A DNA stretch of 64,000 nt from Sediminibacillus dalangtanensis (GCF_017792025.1 NZ_CP046956.1:3348001-3412000), one strand, 5' to 3'; shown: positions 20,890-30,328, counted from the first letter of the stretch. Numbers and translations are program-made. The notes: a model not told the origin generated them from the sequence alone.

Positions 20890-22713
20890 TTATACATTTT
20901 CTTCGCCACTGACACGGGGTTTGGCAGTATTTTTAGAAATGGTATTTTCTTTAGTATCCTCCTCCAGCAACGGCAGCACAATTTTCACTTTGGTCCCTTT
21001 GTTTAATTGACTGGTCACTTCTACACCGTATTCTTTACCGAACAATAGCTGGATCCGTTCATGAACGTTGCGGACGCCGATTCCGCTGAACAGCTGCCGT
21101 TTCCCTTTGCGGCTTGGTATCTGGTCAATCCGCATGCCGTCCCCCGTATCGACGACTTCACAAACCAGCTGTTCCTCCCGCCTTGCGATCAGAATCTGGA
21201 TATAGCCCTGCTTCTTTTCCGTGAACGCATGAAAAAAAGCATTTTCGATAAACGGCTGGATCACGAGCTTCGGCAAGTGATAGTGCAAACAGTCCGGAGC
21301 AATGAAGGTATTCACCCTGATTCGCTCCCCGTAACGTGTCTGATTGATCAACACGTAGTTTTTAATGTTGGTTACTTCCTGTTCGACCGTGATGGTTTCA
21401 TCGACATTGCCAAGCGCATTCTGCAGCAGCGGAATCAGCGCATCGATCGTCTCCAGCGCTTCCGCTTTTTTGTTTTCTTTGACGAGAAATTTCACTGACG
21501 TCAACGTATTGTAAAGAAAATGCGGATTGATCTGGTGCTGTAAGGCTTCCAGCTCTGATTTCCGCTGTTTACGCTGTGCCTTCAGTAAGTTGTCGACATG
21601 CTCCTGCAGTTCGTTCAGCATATAATTGAACGCGTGTGCCAGCTTTTTGGCTTCATACCCGCCGCTCTCATCAATCGGTTTGTTAAAATCATATTTGGCC
21701 ATATCGGAAATTTGCTTGACGAGCCTCCGCAGCGAATTGGTCATTCTCCTGGAAATGATATAGACAATAGCGACCGCCAACAAAACAATCGCAATACTGA
21801 TCAGGACAATTTCCTTTCTGTCCACCAGGTTATTGATGACCAGCTCTTTATCGACAAGATTGACCAAATACATATCAAGAGCTGGCAATGCCGAGGTCAA
21901 TAGCATATAATCCTTGCCAAACACATGGACATCCTGATATTCCAAGCCGTTTTCATCTGTCTCTTCAGCAACCGCCAGCAATTCCTGGTCCATTTGTCCG
22001 ATTAGTTCCTCCTGGTTGCTGGAAATGATTCGCCCGTCGCCGTTCATGACCAGCACACTGTTCCCTTCGCTCGTGTATCCTTCATAAAACTCGCGTAGGT
22101 CCTTTTCGCGAATCGGTATATACAAATAACCGTACACGTTATCGGTCGAGCTTTCAGTGAGTGCTTTGGTGGCGACAATCATCCTCCTGCCATTGGTGAA
22201 TTCCCCTTCTGATACAAACTGATAAAGAATTTCGTCTGGATGATCGTTAGTCTTTTTCGTGATCGGGTGGTCAAACAACGCATCGGCGGAAACCGACCAG
22301 TTGATATATTTCATATTGAATAACTGCTTGTTCTTCCCGAGCACGATCATGTTAGCATCATTTGGATTGTTGGAAAAAATCCGGTCCATCTGCTCTTTGA
22401 TGGTGTAAAAAGAATTGGATGCTTCCAGCGAGCTGACATTCTCCTTTGTCAGCAGCCGCTTGATCATCCCGTTGTCCTGGACGTTGATGGTGGTAAATGC
22501 AACCGAATAGCTGAATGACTCAAATTGCTGTTTGATTTGATTCAATACCTTTGTATTGGTGATACTGAACGTTTCCATGAACAAATTATTCGACATCCGG
22601 ATGGTACTGAAGGTAATCAGCACCGTTACTGTAATGATGCTGATCACCATGACCAGGAACATTTTCACAAATAAACTGTTTGTCCGGATCGTGCTCATCA
22701 ATTTTTTCATCAT
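20890..22713 (-). CDS. Sensor histidine kinase, YesM type
   Basis: 607 aa. Membrane helix at about residues 17-37, a large extracellular sensor domain (dCache-like, residues about 40-290), a second helix (VLISIAIVLLAVAIVYIIS), a HAMP linker, then the His_kinase motif QHQINPHFLYNTLTSVKFL with the phospho-accepting His, and a HATPase domain (QPFIENAFFHAF, VVDTGDGM). This is the LytS/YesM class that pairs with AraC-type response regulators. The start codon overlaps the stop of the regulator gene (ATGA). It probably senses an extracellular galacto-oligosaccharide; the gene sits about 110 bp upstream of the operon it should control. Confidence 0.94.
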   Translation of the reverse strand: MMKKLMSTIRTNSLFVKMFLVMVISIITVTVLITFSTIRMSNNLFMETFSITNTKVLNQIKQQFESFSYSVAFTTINVQDNGMIKRLLTKENVSSLEASNSFYTIKEQMDRIFSNNPNDANMIVLGKNKQLFNMKYINWSVSADALFDHPITKKTNDHPDEILYQFVSEGEFTNGRRMIVATKALTESSTDNVYGYLYIPIREKDLREFYEGYTSEGNSVLVMNGDGRIISSNQEELIGQMDQELLAVAEETDENGLEYQDVHVFGKDYMLLTSALPALDMYLVNLVDKELVINNLVDRKEIVLISIAIVLLAVAIVYIISRRMTNSLRRLVKQISDMAKYDFNKPIDESGGYEAKKLAHAFNYMLNELQEHVDNLLKAQRKQRKSELEALQHQINPHFLYNTLTSVKFLVKENKKAEALETIDALIPLLQNALGNVDETITVEQEVTNIKNYVLINQTRYGERIRVNTFIAPDCLHYHLPKLVIQPFIENAFFHAFTEKKQGYIQILIARREEQLVCEVVDTGDGMRIDQIPSRKGKRQLFSGIGVRNVHERIQLLFGKEYGVEVTSQLNKGTKVKIVLPLLEEDTKENTISKNTAKPRVSGEENV

Positions 22714-24236
22714 TCATCCTCACATCTTTGCTGAACTTTTTTGCGATAGCGTCCTGGAGACATGCCTTCCATCCGTTTGAACACTTTACAAAAATAACTC
22801 GGTTCGCCGTAGCCGACCATTTCGCTCACTTGATTGACCGACACTGTGCTCGTATCCAACATTTCTTTTGCCTTGGCGATTCTGACATGGTTTAAATAGT
22901 CACTGAAACCGATATGAAAATGAGTGCTGAAATAGCTGGATAAATAGGAAGGATTGTAGTGAAAATGCTCGGCCAAAGCTCCCAGAGACAGAGAATCTGC
23001 ATAGTGCTCATCGATGTAGTCGAGCAGCGCCTGAATACCTGGAGAACGGTCCGCCTTCGTATGGTTTGCCAGCAAGGACTGAACAGCACCAAGGAAATCA
23101 TCAAACTGGGCAATCGCCGATTTGGCATCTTTTGCTTCATTGATATCGGCAAAATACTGGTATTTTTCCTGTTCCAGTTCCTCAACATCGTACTTCATGT
23201 TGCCCAAAAGGACGAGAACGTTAAAGATGATGTTTTCCAACCAGGACTTGAATTCAAAGATATCCTGCTTGTAATCCCTCGTTAACTGTTCCACGTGCTT
23301 TTCCAGTGAAGCGATCGCGGTGTCGAACTTTTTTTGTTTAAACAGCTCGATGAACTGACTCAGCCGAAACGGACTTGCCTTTTCCGGTTCAGGCAGTTCC
23401 CCATCGATCAGAACGGTTTCTCCTGATAAATAAAACAAGTAGTTATGCAATTTCACGAGACTGTTTTCATACACACTTTTCAGTTCATCTATAGACGAAA
23501 ACGGCATACTAATTAACGAAGCAGCATTTAATCCGGATTCGTGATACTCGTTTGTCAAATGGATCAAGTTCTGCTTGACGGATAGCTGTTGTTCAGCCGG
23601 AAAGTTGATCAGCAACACCTGGAAATCGCTTTCATTTTGTGGAAGCAGTAACGACTTCTTTTCCGGACCGAGATCCATGAATCTCTCCAACACCTCTCCT
23701 TCTTTGTCGTCATCCACCCAACAAATCCCTGCCAGAAAAAATTGATCATAAGGAAAATCCTTTATCATTTGTTCTTCATGGCTGGGCAAGGTGTATCCCT
23801 GAATCCGTTTTTCCAGCACCTCCTCCAGCGAGACGGTCTTTTTAGCCGTTCCTTTGGTAGCAGGCGCTATCCTGCGCAGCGTTTTGATCAGTTCTTCCCC
23901 GTTGAGCTTCGGCTTGAGAATATAATCGGCCACCCCATTTTGAAAAGTCGAGCGGACATAGTCAAAGTTTTCAAAACTGCTCAACACGATGATTTCCATT
24001 TCCGGATATTTCGCTTTCGACAGTTTGACCAGCTCGGTACCGTCCAAATCAGGCATGACAATATCCGTAATCAGAATATGAGGCTCGACTTTTTCGATCA
24101 TCCGCAAAGCTTCCTTGCCGTTCGAAGCTTCCCCGACTATTTGGAATCCTTCCCGTTCCCAGTCGATATAATTGATGATCCCTTGTCTGATCAACATTTC
24201 ATCGTCAACGATCAATACCTTGTACAAAGCCCTCAT
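22710..24236 (-). CDS. AraC-family response regulator, YesN type
   Basis: 508 aa. N-terminal receiver: VLIVDDEMLIRQGI, phospho-acceptor Asp58 in LITDIVMPDLDG, and a conserved Lys in DYILKPK. A long central region with no clear family follows, then a C-terminal AraC pair of helix-turn-helices (residues about 405-500): LGALAEHFHYNPSYLSSYFSTHF and ISEMVGYGEPSYFCKVFKRMEGMSPGRYR-type sequence. By family knowledge it activates the sugar operon when phosphorylated by the cognate kinase, which follows with a 4-bp overlap. The ATG has a GGGGGAGGGAG site. Confidence 0.94.
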   Translation of the reverse strand: MRALYKVLIVDDEMLIRQGIINYIDWEREGFQIVGEASNGKEALRMIEKVEPHILITDIVMPDLDGTELVKLSKAKYPEMEIIVLSSFENFDYVRSTFQNGVADYILKPKLNGEELIKTLRRIAPATKGTAKKTVSLEEVLEKRIQGYTLPSHEEQMIKDFPYDQFFLAGICWVDDDKEGEVLERFMDLGPEKKSLLLPQNESDFQVLLINFPAEQQLSVKQNLIHLTNEYHESGLNAASLISMPFSSIDELKSVYENSLVKLHNYLFYLSGETVLIDGELPEPEKASPFRLSQFIELFKQKKFDTAIASLEKHVEQLTRDYKQDIFEFKSWLENIIFNVLVLLGNMKYDVEELEQEKYQYFADINEAKDAKSAIAQFDDFLGAVQSLLANHTKADRSPGIQALLDYIDEHYADSLSLGALAEHFHYNPSYLSSYFSTHFHIGFSDYLNHVRIAKAKEMLDTSTVSVNQVSEMVGYGEPSYFCKVFKRMEGMSPGRYRKKVQQRCEDE

Positions 24237-24598
24237 ACTATCTCCCTCCCCCTTTAAAAGTAGCTTTCCTTAGAAGAAATACGAAGCGGCACGTGTACGG
24301 ACAAAGCTTTTCATATTGCTGACAGTATGGCCGGATGACAATCGGTTTCGTTATTATTAGTTTAATATAAAGGATAAAGGATAAGTACTGCTTTTTTGTT
24401 CCGGTGCCACCATGCCGGGATGATTCCAAATGATGGCACTCGATCAACCGATGGGAAACCAATCCTGTTAATGAACCATTCTACCTTAAGAAGGTTATTT
24501 TGACTATATGGGGAAGATATTGTCGAAACGGGGTGTATCATTTGTGTTTTCGGATAGATGTGGGAAAATAAAAAGAAATATTGCTTGGAGGTATCAAC
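24237..24598. other. Divergent intergenic region with promoters
   Basis: 360 bp between the minus-strand response regulator and the plus-strand aldo/keto reductase. AT-rich; both promoters must be here but no unambiguous boxes stand out. GGAGGT at 24587-24592 is the ribosome site of the reductase. Confidence 0.5.
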
Positions 24599-25432
24599 AT
24601 GGTAAAAACGCTGCAGGACACAACGACGTTGCATAATGGGGTGGAAATGCCTTGGCTCGGACTGGGCGTCTTCAAGGTCGAAGACGGCGACGAGGTTATA
24701 CAATCGGTCAAAGCCGCCATCAAGCACGGCTACATCAGTATCGATACAGCTGCTGTTTACAAAAATGAAGAAGGGGTGGGACAAGGAATAAAAGAATCCG
24801 GGATCTCCCGCGACAAATTGTTCGTTACCTCGAAGCTTTGGAACGGCGACCAAGGATACGAATCGACCCTGGCCGCTTTTGAAACCAGCCTGAAAAAATT
24901 GGGACTCGATTACCTTGATTTATATTTGATTCACTGGCCGGTTCCGTCGCAAGGAAAATTCAAAGAAACGTGGAAAGCGATGGAAAAGCTCTATAAAGAA
25001 GGAAAAGTGCGGGCAATCGGTGTCAGCAACTTCAAGGAGCATCATTTGGACGAGCTGTTGGACGATGCAGAAATCACTCCCATGGTGAACCAGGTAGAAT
25101 TCCATCCGCATTTCCAGCAAAAAGAATTGAGAGCCTATTGTAAGCGGCATGGCATTCAACTCGAAGCATGGTCCCCATTGAAGCAGGGACAGTTGTTGGA
25201 TGACCCGACACTGAAAGAAATCGGAGATAAATATGGCAAGTCGCCGGCACAGGTGATCATCCGCTGGGATTTACAAAGCGGCTTCATCACGATTCCGAAA
25301 TCGACAAAGGAACACCGCATCGTAGCCAATGCCGAGGTATATGATTTTGAATTGTCGGCAGAGGATATGGAAAAAATCGAACAGATGGATACCGGTGTTC
25401 GTGCTTTCCGTGACCCGGACGAAAAGAAATAA
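24599..25432 (+). CDS. Aldo/keto reductase (AKR5-like, YvgN type)
   Basis: 277 aa from the ATG at 24599, preceded by GGAGGT. Catalytic tetrad of the AKR barrel: Asp49 and Tyr54 (SIDTAAVYKNEEGVG), Lys79 (FVTSKLW), His112 (LIHWPVP). The NADPH-binding C-terminus includes IPKSTKEHRI. Its length and motifs fit the B. subtilis YvgN/YtbE group, which reduce methylglyoxal and other reactive aldehydes. It stands alone; the large palindromic element begins 10 bp after its stop codon. Confidence 0.93.
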   Translation: MVKTLQDTTTLHNGVEMPWLGLGVFKVEDGDEVIQSVKAAIKHGYISIDTAAVYKNEEGVGQGIKESGISRDKLFVTSKLWNGDQGYESTLAAFETSLKKLGLDYLDLYLIHWPVPSQGKFKETWKAMEKLYKEGKVRAIGVSNFKEHHLDELLDDAEITPMVNQVEFHPHFQQKELRAYCKRHGIQLEAWSPLKQGQLLDDPTLKEIGDKYGKSPAQVIIRWDLQSGFITIPKSTKEHRIVANAEVYDFELSAEDMEKIEQMDTGVRAFRDPDEKK

Positions 25433-25442
25433 GGAACAAAGT

Positions 25443-26128
25443 GCCTGGGACAAAAGCATGGCCACTAAAATACAAACCGAACGAATTATAAATGCCAATC
25501 AAATTCGTTCGGTTTGTATTTGTATATTCTCTTTTTATCCTGTTGTTTGATGTGCTTCAAATCGCTACGGCAGGATACTACGCGTTCCATGGGCACGGCT
25601 TCAACTTCCTCAGAAAGCACCAACCGCTTTCTTGCGGAATTTTCAGCTCGTGCTGTTCCCGTAGGAGTCTCCGTATCTTGCCTTCGCTACGTTTTCGGGC
25701 TCTGATTTCCACATGATCAAGACCATATGGACCGTATTCTTCTATTAGCTGATAGGTATCTAAACAGTAAAGAAGACGAAAAATCAGCATGGGGGTTCCT
25801 TTATTCTTTGGAAATTGGACTATAGCATAAAAAGGATAAAGAAGCACTCCTGGTTTCCATGCGGCTTCGCTTTCTATCCGTAACGGCAATAGGCAAAACG
25901 GAAATCACATCCGAAGAGAAGGTATCTCGATCTAACGGAGGCAAGGTATGAAGACTCCAGCGGGATGAGCGCGAGCTGAAGATCCACTTGGCAAAGCGGT
26001 ATTCTTTGACAAGTTAGCTGAAGCCGTGCCCGCGGAAAGCGAAGTACCTTGCCTGAGTGGGAAGTTGCGTTTTTCTTGGGGTAGAACGATTTGCTTTTTA
26101 TTTTGGTCACGTTGCTTTTGTCCCAGGC
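25443..26128. repeat. 690-bp palindromic interspersed element
   Basis: Perfect 15-bp terminal inverted repeats, GCCTGGGACAAAAGC at 25443-25457 and its complement at 26114-26128, with imperfect similarity continuing about 30 bp inwards. Inside lie two inverted, partly diverged copies of a roughly 125-bp sequence (25560-25690 and 25934-26062, sharing the stretches GAGCTGAA, GAAGCCGTGCCC and GGCAAG). Between them are about 240 bp with no recognisable gene. No transposase is present. Sequences of the type CCGCGGAAAGCG next to GACTCC-AGCGGGA are common interspersed repeats in Bacillaceae genomes. Confidence 0.75.
25469..25520. repeat. 19-bp perfect hairpin inside the palindromic element
   Basis: AATACAAACCGAACGAATT at 25469-25487 pairs perfectly with 25502-25520 around a 14-nt loop. 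It may act as a terminator for the aldo/keto reductase gene, although the T run after it is weak. Confidence 0.7.
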
Positions 26129-26215
26129 TCTTTTTTACCATACAGGGGGAGTGCGTGCGGGAAACGAATTCCTTTTCCCCCTGTCCATTCGTACCCGTTA
26201 CGGGTTAAATTCTAT

Positions 26216-26530
26216 TTACGCTTTTTTGAACAATTGCTCGAATACAGCGTCGATAGTCGGAAAGCCGCTGATATCCTCGTCGGTAGGGTCATCTGTCTCC
26301 ACCGTCCATTCCTGCCTGGCCAGTTCCAACTGCCCCTCATCTGTTTTCGCGAACGGCATGTGCACCATGTACACTCTGCCGTTTTTTCTTACCGTATAGC
26401 CAATGTAATAATCGTCTTCCGGCCCTTCTTCTTCAAAGGTACCGATATCATCAATATTGTACTTTTTCATAAGCGGTTCAAAGGAATCTTGCAGGTCGCC
26501 CCTTATTTGGTCAATGGTTACATGTTCCAC
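26216..26530 (-). CDS. Small conserved-looking cytoplasmic protein, unknown function
   Basis: 104 aa starting at GTG (26530), which lies 8 nt after AAGGAGG; the longer ATG frame would place this site inside the coding region. Acidic protein with an alternating beta pattern (YYIGYTVRKNGRVYMVHMPF) flanked by helices, and an acidic patch EEEGPEDD. No cysteine, no signal peptide and no membrane helix. I do not recognise the family with certainty; it has the look of small Bacillaceae DUF proteins. Stand-alone gene next to the palindromic element. Confidence 0.75.
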   Translation of the reverse strand: MEHVTIDQIRGDLQDSFEPLMKKYNIDDIGTFEEEGPEDDYYIGYTVRKNGRVYMVHMPFAKTDEGQLELARQEWTVETDDPTDEDISGFPTIDAVFEQLFKKA

Positions 26531-26662
26531 GTTCCATCCCTCCTTGCCCTTTAATATGGATTCCTTTCGAATAAGCCATGCATGCAAAAATTTCCTCGTC
26601 TTACCGTGGAGGTTTGAAGCAGACTATAAATGGAAGACACTATAAGAGAAGGGTGAATCCAA

Positions 26663-26830
26663 ATGACTAATAAAGATCCAAACCATATGAAACGTGAAAA
26701 GAAAACCAACCCAATTGGTGAACAGCCATTAAGCTATCCAGGCCAGGAAGCCAATGACTTCCGTGACATCACCTATTCTCCAGGTGAAAACCGCTATTTG
26801 AACGAGCAACGCGGGAAAAAGCGAGACTGA
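26663..26830 (+). CDS. 55-aa hydrophilic protein
   Basis: MTNKDPNHMKREKK to EQRGKKRD, 55 aa, preceded by GAAGGGTGA at a suitable distance and closely followed by a strong terminator. Rich in Lys, Arg, Asn and Gln, with no hydrophobic core, which recalls small spore-associated or disordered proteins of Bacillaceae. It does not match the small acid-soluble spore proteins SspO or SspP as I remember them. Function unknown. The proper start, ribosome site and terminator make a real gene likely. Confidence 0.65.
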   Translation: MTNKDPNHMKREKKTNPIGEQPLSYPGQEANDFRDITYSPGENRYLNEQRGKKRD

Positions 26831-26837
26831 AACAGGG

Positions 26838-26875
26838 AAAGCAGTTGGTCCCGCTTATCTGGAACCAACTGCTTT
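26838..26875 (+). terminator. Terminator of the 55-aa gene
   Basis: Perfect 12-bp stem AAAGCAGTTGGT (26838-26849) with 26864-26875, followed by a T-rich stretch. A related but imperfect hairpin (about 27632-27665) serves the small gene at 27671-27883. Confidence 0.85.
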
Positions 26876-26954
26876 ATTGTTCATTGGTGCTTCCACGTCC
26901 GTTGTTAAGGTTGAGAAAGTGAAATGGATTGCCAATCAGCTTCCCAAACATACG

Positions 26955-27404
26955 TTAAAACATCACATTATGATAAGCATCGTTCACTAATTCTGCATAC
27001 CGCAGCCATTGAAAGACAAAGAAACCTGCAACAGCTAAATTGATTGCTGCAGAAAAAGATAGATATTTTCTTTTTTTCGGGTGGCCTTTCATAAGCCGTT
27101 CACTTAACAAGACGGCATACGTAGCTATAAAGAATGGAGCGATGATCAACAAAACCAAAACCCAATGATTGAATTCTTCCATGTAAGTACCCAAAACAGA
27201 CAAACTTTCTGCTTCATTACTCACATCTGAGTTGATGACAGGCTCAGGTCCGCTTAAGCCCTCATACATAACAAACTGATTCTGATCATTAACTTCATAC
27301 TTTAAATACGCAAAATCAAACGCAACGTAATAAATTCCCACCAATAGCAGCAAACTGACAAAAAAAGTAAGAAACCACCGAGACCTCTTCGTTTTCACAC
27401 CCAT
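26955..27404 (-). CDS. Membrane protein with three helices, unknown function
   Basis: About 149 aa when started at the ATG at 27404; a GTG two codons later fits the AAAGGGGG ribosome site even better, and the ATG at 27431 has none. After a basic start (KTKRSRW) comes a helix (FLTFFVSLLLLVGIYYVAF), an extracellular loop of about 50 residues, a second helix (WVLVLLIIAPFFIATYAVLL), a basic loop (RLMKGHPKKRKYL) and a third helix (INLAVAGFFVFQWL). No family recognised. The neighbours give no hint. Confidence 0.7.
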   Translation of the reverse strand: MGVKTKRSRWFLTFFVSLLLLVGIYYVAFDFAYLKYEVNDQNQFVMYEGLSGPEPVINSDVSNEAESLSVLGTYMEEFNHWVLVLLIIAPFFIATYAVLLSERLMKGHPKKRKYLSFSAAINLAVAGFFVFQWLRYAELVNDAYHNVMF

Positions 27405-27670
27405 CCCCCTTTTCGATTGCTGACTCCCCATTAATGCACCGACTTCATCACTGCCAATTATTTCAAAATTCTAATCATTACTCAAGGTTTTTTCGCATTT
27501 TAATTGTTAGGGAACAAAAGAGCAGGGCTGCGGGGGAGTTGAACCATCATCCGAAAGTCAGGATGTCCATCGCAGGAAGCTTAGGTGAGTTCTCCATTTG
27601 CACTTGAGCATGCCCTAGCAATACAAAAAAGCAGTTGGCCCGTTTCAACGGAACCAACCACTTCCTCTTT

Positions 27671-27883
27671 TTACCCTTCCTCGGTATGCATCCACGTTTT
27701 CCCGTCCGTATTGTTTTGCGTGATTTCCTGCTCGGCGGTGAGTGGATGGTTTTTGGTCAGCTCTTCGTTCTGTCCCGGATGCTGTTCGAACTCGCTAGCA
27801 ATGACATCATTCAGGACTGCCGAGCTGTCTGTTTCGGTTTTGACATTGTTCATTTCCTTGCGCAGTTGTTTGTCGTTTTTCAT
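27671..27883 (-). CDS. 70-aa acidic, disordered-looking protein
   Basis: 70 aa with an excellent GGAGGT ribosome site directly before the ATG. Rich in Glu, Asn, Thr and Lys with no hydrophobic stretch (SEFEQHPGQNEELTKNHPL), so probably unstructured. It is followed by an imperfect terminator hairpin near 27632-27665. Family and function unknown. Confidence 0.65.
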   Translation of the reverse strand: MKNDKQLRKEMNNVKTETDSSAVLNDVIASEFEQHPGQNEELTKNHPLTAEQEITQNNTDGKTWMHTEEG

Positions 27884-27968
27884 ATAGGACCTCCAGTAAA
27901 TAACGCTTTGTTATTTATTCTTCCAGATTTCCTACCTAGTATGAATGTTACTTAAAAAAAGCGCGGTT

Positions 27969-28250
27969 TTAACTTTTAGCAGGAAAGTTCTCTTCAATTT
28001 GTTCTTGAAGGATTTCCATTCCCTTAGGACTCAACACAATGCCACTTGGCAGTACGATATTGTCCTCGCTGATTTCCCCAGTTATCATACATTGCTTGCG
28101 CGGCTTGTATTTTTGCAGGACGATTTTATCCTCATCGACAAAAATTTCAACAGGATCCTTTTCTTCAATTTCTAAATTCCTGCGAACTTCCATCGGGATC
28201 ACAATACGGCCCAATTGATCCAATTTCCTTACTACACCGGTACTTTTCAC
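27969..28250 (-). CDS. abrB: AbrB-family transition-state regulator
   Basis: 93 aa with a GTG start after AAAGGGGAG. The N-terminal AbrB swapped-hairpin domain is almost canonical: TGVVRKLDQLGRIVIPMEVRRNLEIEEKDPVEIFV. Residues 50-93 (CMITGEISEDNIVL, SPKGMEILQEQIEENF) are the AbrB/Abh C-terminal multimerisation domain. AbrB-type proteins are global DNA-binding repressors of post-exponential genes. Whether this is AbrB itself or a paralogue such as Abh cannot be decided here. Single-gene unit. Confidence 0.9.
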   Translation of the reverse strand: MKSTGVVRKLDQLGRIVIPMEVRRNLEIEEKDPVEIFVDEDKIVLQKYKPRKQCMITGEISEDNIVLPSGIVLSPKGMEILQEQIEENFPAKS

Positions 28251-28408
28251 TTTGTTCTCCCCTTTATGAAAATAATAATAAAATTATTCAATATGCTAGC
28301 CTAAAACTATATAATCATTGTAACAAGTCAGAGCAGAGTTCAACGAATACTTTGTTTTTGTGCAGAATTTTTTAATCTAACTTTTGGTTAAATAGGATTA
28401 CCATTAAC

Positions 28409-29290
28409 CTAATAAAGCAAAAACTCCTCAAAATCGGTTTCGGCAGATTTTTTAAACCGACGCTGCTTTTGGACAATCCATAAATCACGCATGATACTGA
28501 AATCTTTCACAGTTACTTCACGCAAAGCTTTATATTTCAATTCTTTTGTCACCGTCAAACGTGGAAGGATGCTGACACCCAAGTCTGCCTCCACTGCACT
28601 CTTAATCGATTGCATGCTGCCGAGTTCCATTGCATGCTGGATCCCCTCCAGCACCCCTCGGTCATCCAAAGCATTTTCGACAATTAAACGTGTACCTGAG
28701 TCTTTTTCACGCCATATCATCTTCTCTTCAACAAGCTCTTGAACGTCAATATAATCGCGTGTAGCCCATCGATGATTGTGGGCAGTGACAAGAATCAGCT
28801 CATCATCGGCAAACTTCCGAACTTTAAAATTGTCGTTGTCAACCGTACTTTCTACCAAGGCTATATCGACTTCGTTTTCTTCCAATTTCGCCAAAATATA
28901 CGGTGTATTGCCGATGGATAAACTAAATTTTATTTCCTCATGTTGCTTTTTGAAATTCCCTAGCAATCCAGGCAGTAGATACTCGCCAATTGTCAAACTG
29001 GCCCCGACCTTGAGTACGGACGCTTGTACGCCAATCAATTCCTGCATCGCTTCATAGGAAATATTGTCGAGTTCCACTATTTCTTTTGCGTAGCCATACA
29101 ACGTTTTTCCAGCATCCGATAACAGAAGTTTTCCATCCGTCCTGTCAAACAGCAATGTTCCATAACGATTTTCCAGCTGACGAATCTGCCTGGTCACAGC
29201 CGGCTGGGTCACATAACTCGACCGAGCCGCTTGGCTTATGCTCCCTTCATCGACTACACGGCAAAACATCCGTAAGCTTTCTATATTCAC
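28409..29290 (-). CDS. LysR-family transcriptional regulator (CysL-like)
   Basis: 293 aa, GTG start with AAGGTGG upstream. Winged helix-turn-helix at residues about 1-60: LRMFCRVVDEGSISQAARSSYVTQPAVTRQIRQLE. The effector domain follows; the motif MIWREKDSGTRLIVENAL resembles the anion-binding loop of the CysL/CbbR group, regulators of sulfite or carbon metabolism. It lies 57 bp downstream of the formylglycine-generating enzyme gene on the same strand and close to a divergent TauE/SafE exporter, which suggests a shared sulfur theme (inference). Confidence 0.92.
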   Translation of the reverse strand: MNIESLRMFCRVVDEGSISQAARSSYVTQPAVTRQIRQLENRYGTLLFDRTDGKLLLSDAGKTLYGYAKEIVELDNISYEAMQELIGVQASVLKVGASLTIGEYLLPGLLGNFKKQHEEIKFSLSIGNTPYILAKLEENEVDIALVESTVDNDNFKVRKFADDELILVTAHNHRWATRDYIDVQELVEEKMIWREKDSGTRLIVENALDDRGVLEGIQHAMELGSMQSIKSAVEADLGVSILPRLTVTKELKYKALREVTVKDFSIMRDLWIVQKQRRFKKSAETDFEEFLLY

Positions 29291-29347
29291 AACGCACCAC
29301 CTTGCCGATCTTCTTCGTTGATTTTGCAGCGTTTGGCTACAAGCACT

Positions 29348-30328
29348 TCATGCATCACGCACGCACCGGAACCCCATGTTTCCGGTCGAACTGTCGATGG
29401 TATTGGAACTGCGGGCTGCTACTCTATATCGGTTGCAATAAGAATGATGACAAAGATAGGAACCGCCGCGCATCACCTTGGAAGTTCCTTTGGAAGGCCC
29501 GGTCGGATTTACTAGCTGCTCCATATCTCTACTTCGATCAAACCAGTCGGCACACCATTCCCAAACATTCCCTGATACATTGTATAAGCCGAATCCATTG
29601 GCAGGAAAAGACTTTGCCGGCGCAGTTCCCACGTAGCCATCATCCGCGGTGTTCTCTTTTGGAAAATCACCCTGCCAAATATTGCATCGATATTCTCTAT
29701 TCGGCGTCAGTTCATCTCCCCACGGGAACCGCTTCTGCTCCAGGCCCCCGCGAGCTGCAAATTCCCACTCGGCTTCGGTCGGCAGCCGTTTCCCGGCCCA
29801 TTGGCAAAACGCTTCCGCGTCATTCCAGGAAACATGAATCACCGGGTGATCCATTCGGTCTTCAATCGAAGAATCCGGCCCTTCCGGCTGGTACCAATAA
29901 GCCCCCTCCACAGCAAACCACCATGGTGTGGAAGGAAGCTGTTGAATGGCCATGGATGGTTTTTCGGGCAAAAATTTATAAAATACGAACGACCAACCGT
30001 ATTTCTCTGCTTCGGTCTGGTAACCTGTTTCCTTCACAAACGCATCAAATTCTTCGTTGGTGACTGTATAACTGTCCATGTAAAAAGGAGATACTTCCAC
30101 TTTTCTTACTGGTCCTTCTCCATCGGTTTTAAAACCTTCCTCATCATCTGTTCCCATCAAGTATTCACCGCCGGGAACATAGATCATTTTCTCCTGATAC
30201 CGCACTTGTGCTCCTGCACTTACAATTGATTTAGTGCCTTCTTCTTTATTTTGAAAAGACTCATGGATTTCCGTTCTACTTCCGGCACAACAAGAACAAG
30301 TATGATGATTAGGTGTCTCTTTTGCCAT
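29348..30328 (-). CDS. Formylglycine-generating enzyme (sulfatase-modifying factor)
   Basis: About 326 aa from the ATG at 30328 (AAAGGA upstream); an ATG 19 codons earlier is possible. An N-terminal CSCC motif is followed by the C-type-lectin-like FGE-sulfatase domain: MIYVPGGEYLMGTDDEEGF, HPVIHVSWNDAEAFCQWAGKRLPTEAEWE is the core. The two catalytic cysteines of true FGE are present in MRGGSYLCHHSYCNRYR (C-x4-C, residues about 293 and 298), closely matching the eukaryotic site. FGE oxidises a Cys in sulfatases to formylglycine using copper and O2. No sulfatase gene occurs in this window, so the client is elsewhere. Divergent from the exporter gene. Confidence 0.93.
   Translation of the reverse strand: MAKETPNHHTCSCCAGSRTEIHESFQNKEEGTKSIVSAGAQVRYQEKMIYVPGGEYLMGTDDEEGFKTDGEGPVRKVEVSPFYMDSYTVTNEEFDAFVKETGYQTEAEKYGWSFVFYKFLPEKPSMAIQQLPSTPWWFAVEGAYWYQPEGPDSSIEDRMDHPVIHVSWNDAEAFCQWAGKRLPTEAEWEFAARGGLEQKRFPWGDELTPNREYRCNIWQGDFPKENTADDGYVGTAPAKSFPANGFGLYNVSGNVWEWCADWFDRSRDMEQLVNPTGPSKGTSKVMRGGSYLCHHSYCNRYRVAARSSNTIDSSTGNMGFRCVRDA

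Noticed and set aside
26838..27665. The two similar GCAGTTGG hairpins as a mobile repeat
   Set aside because: Each sits just after a small gene and looks like an ordinary terminator; the second is imperfect.
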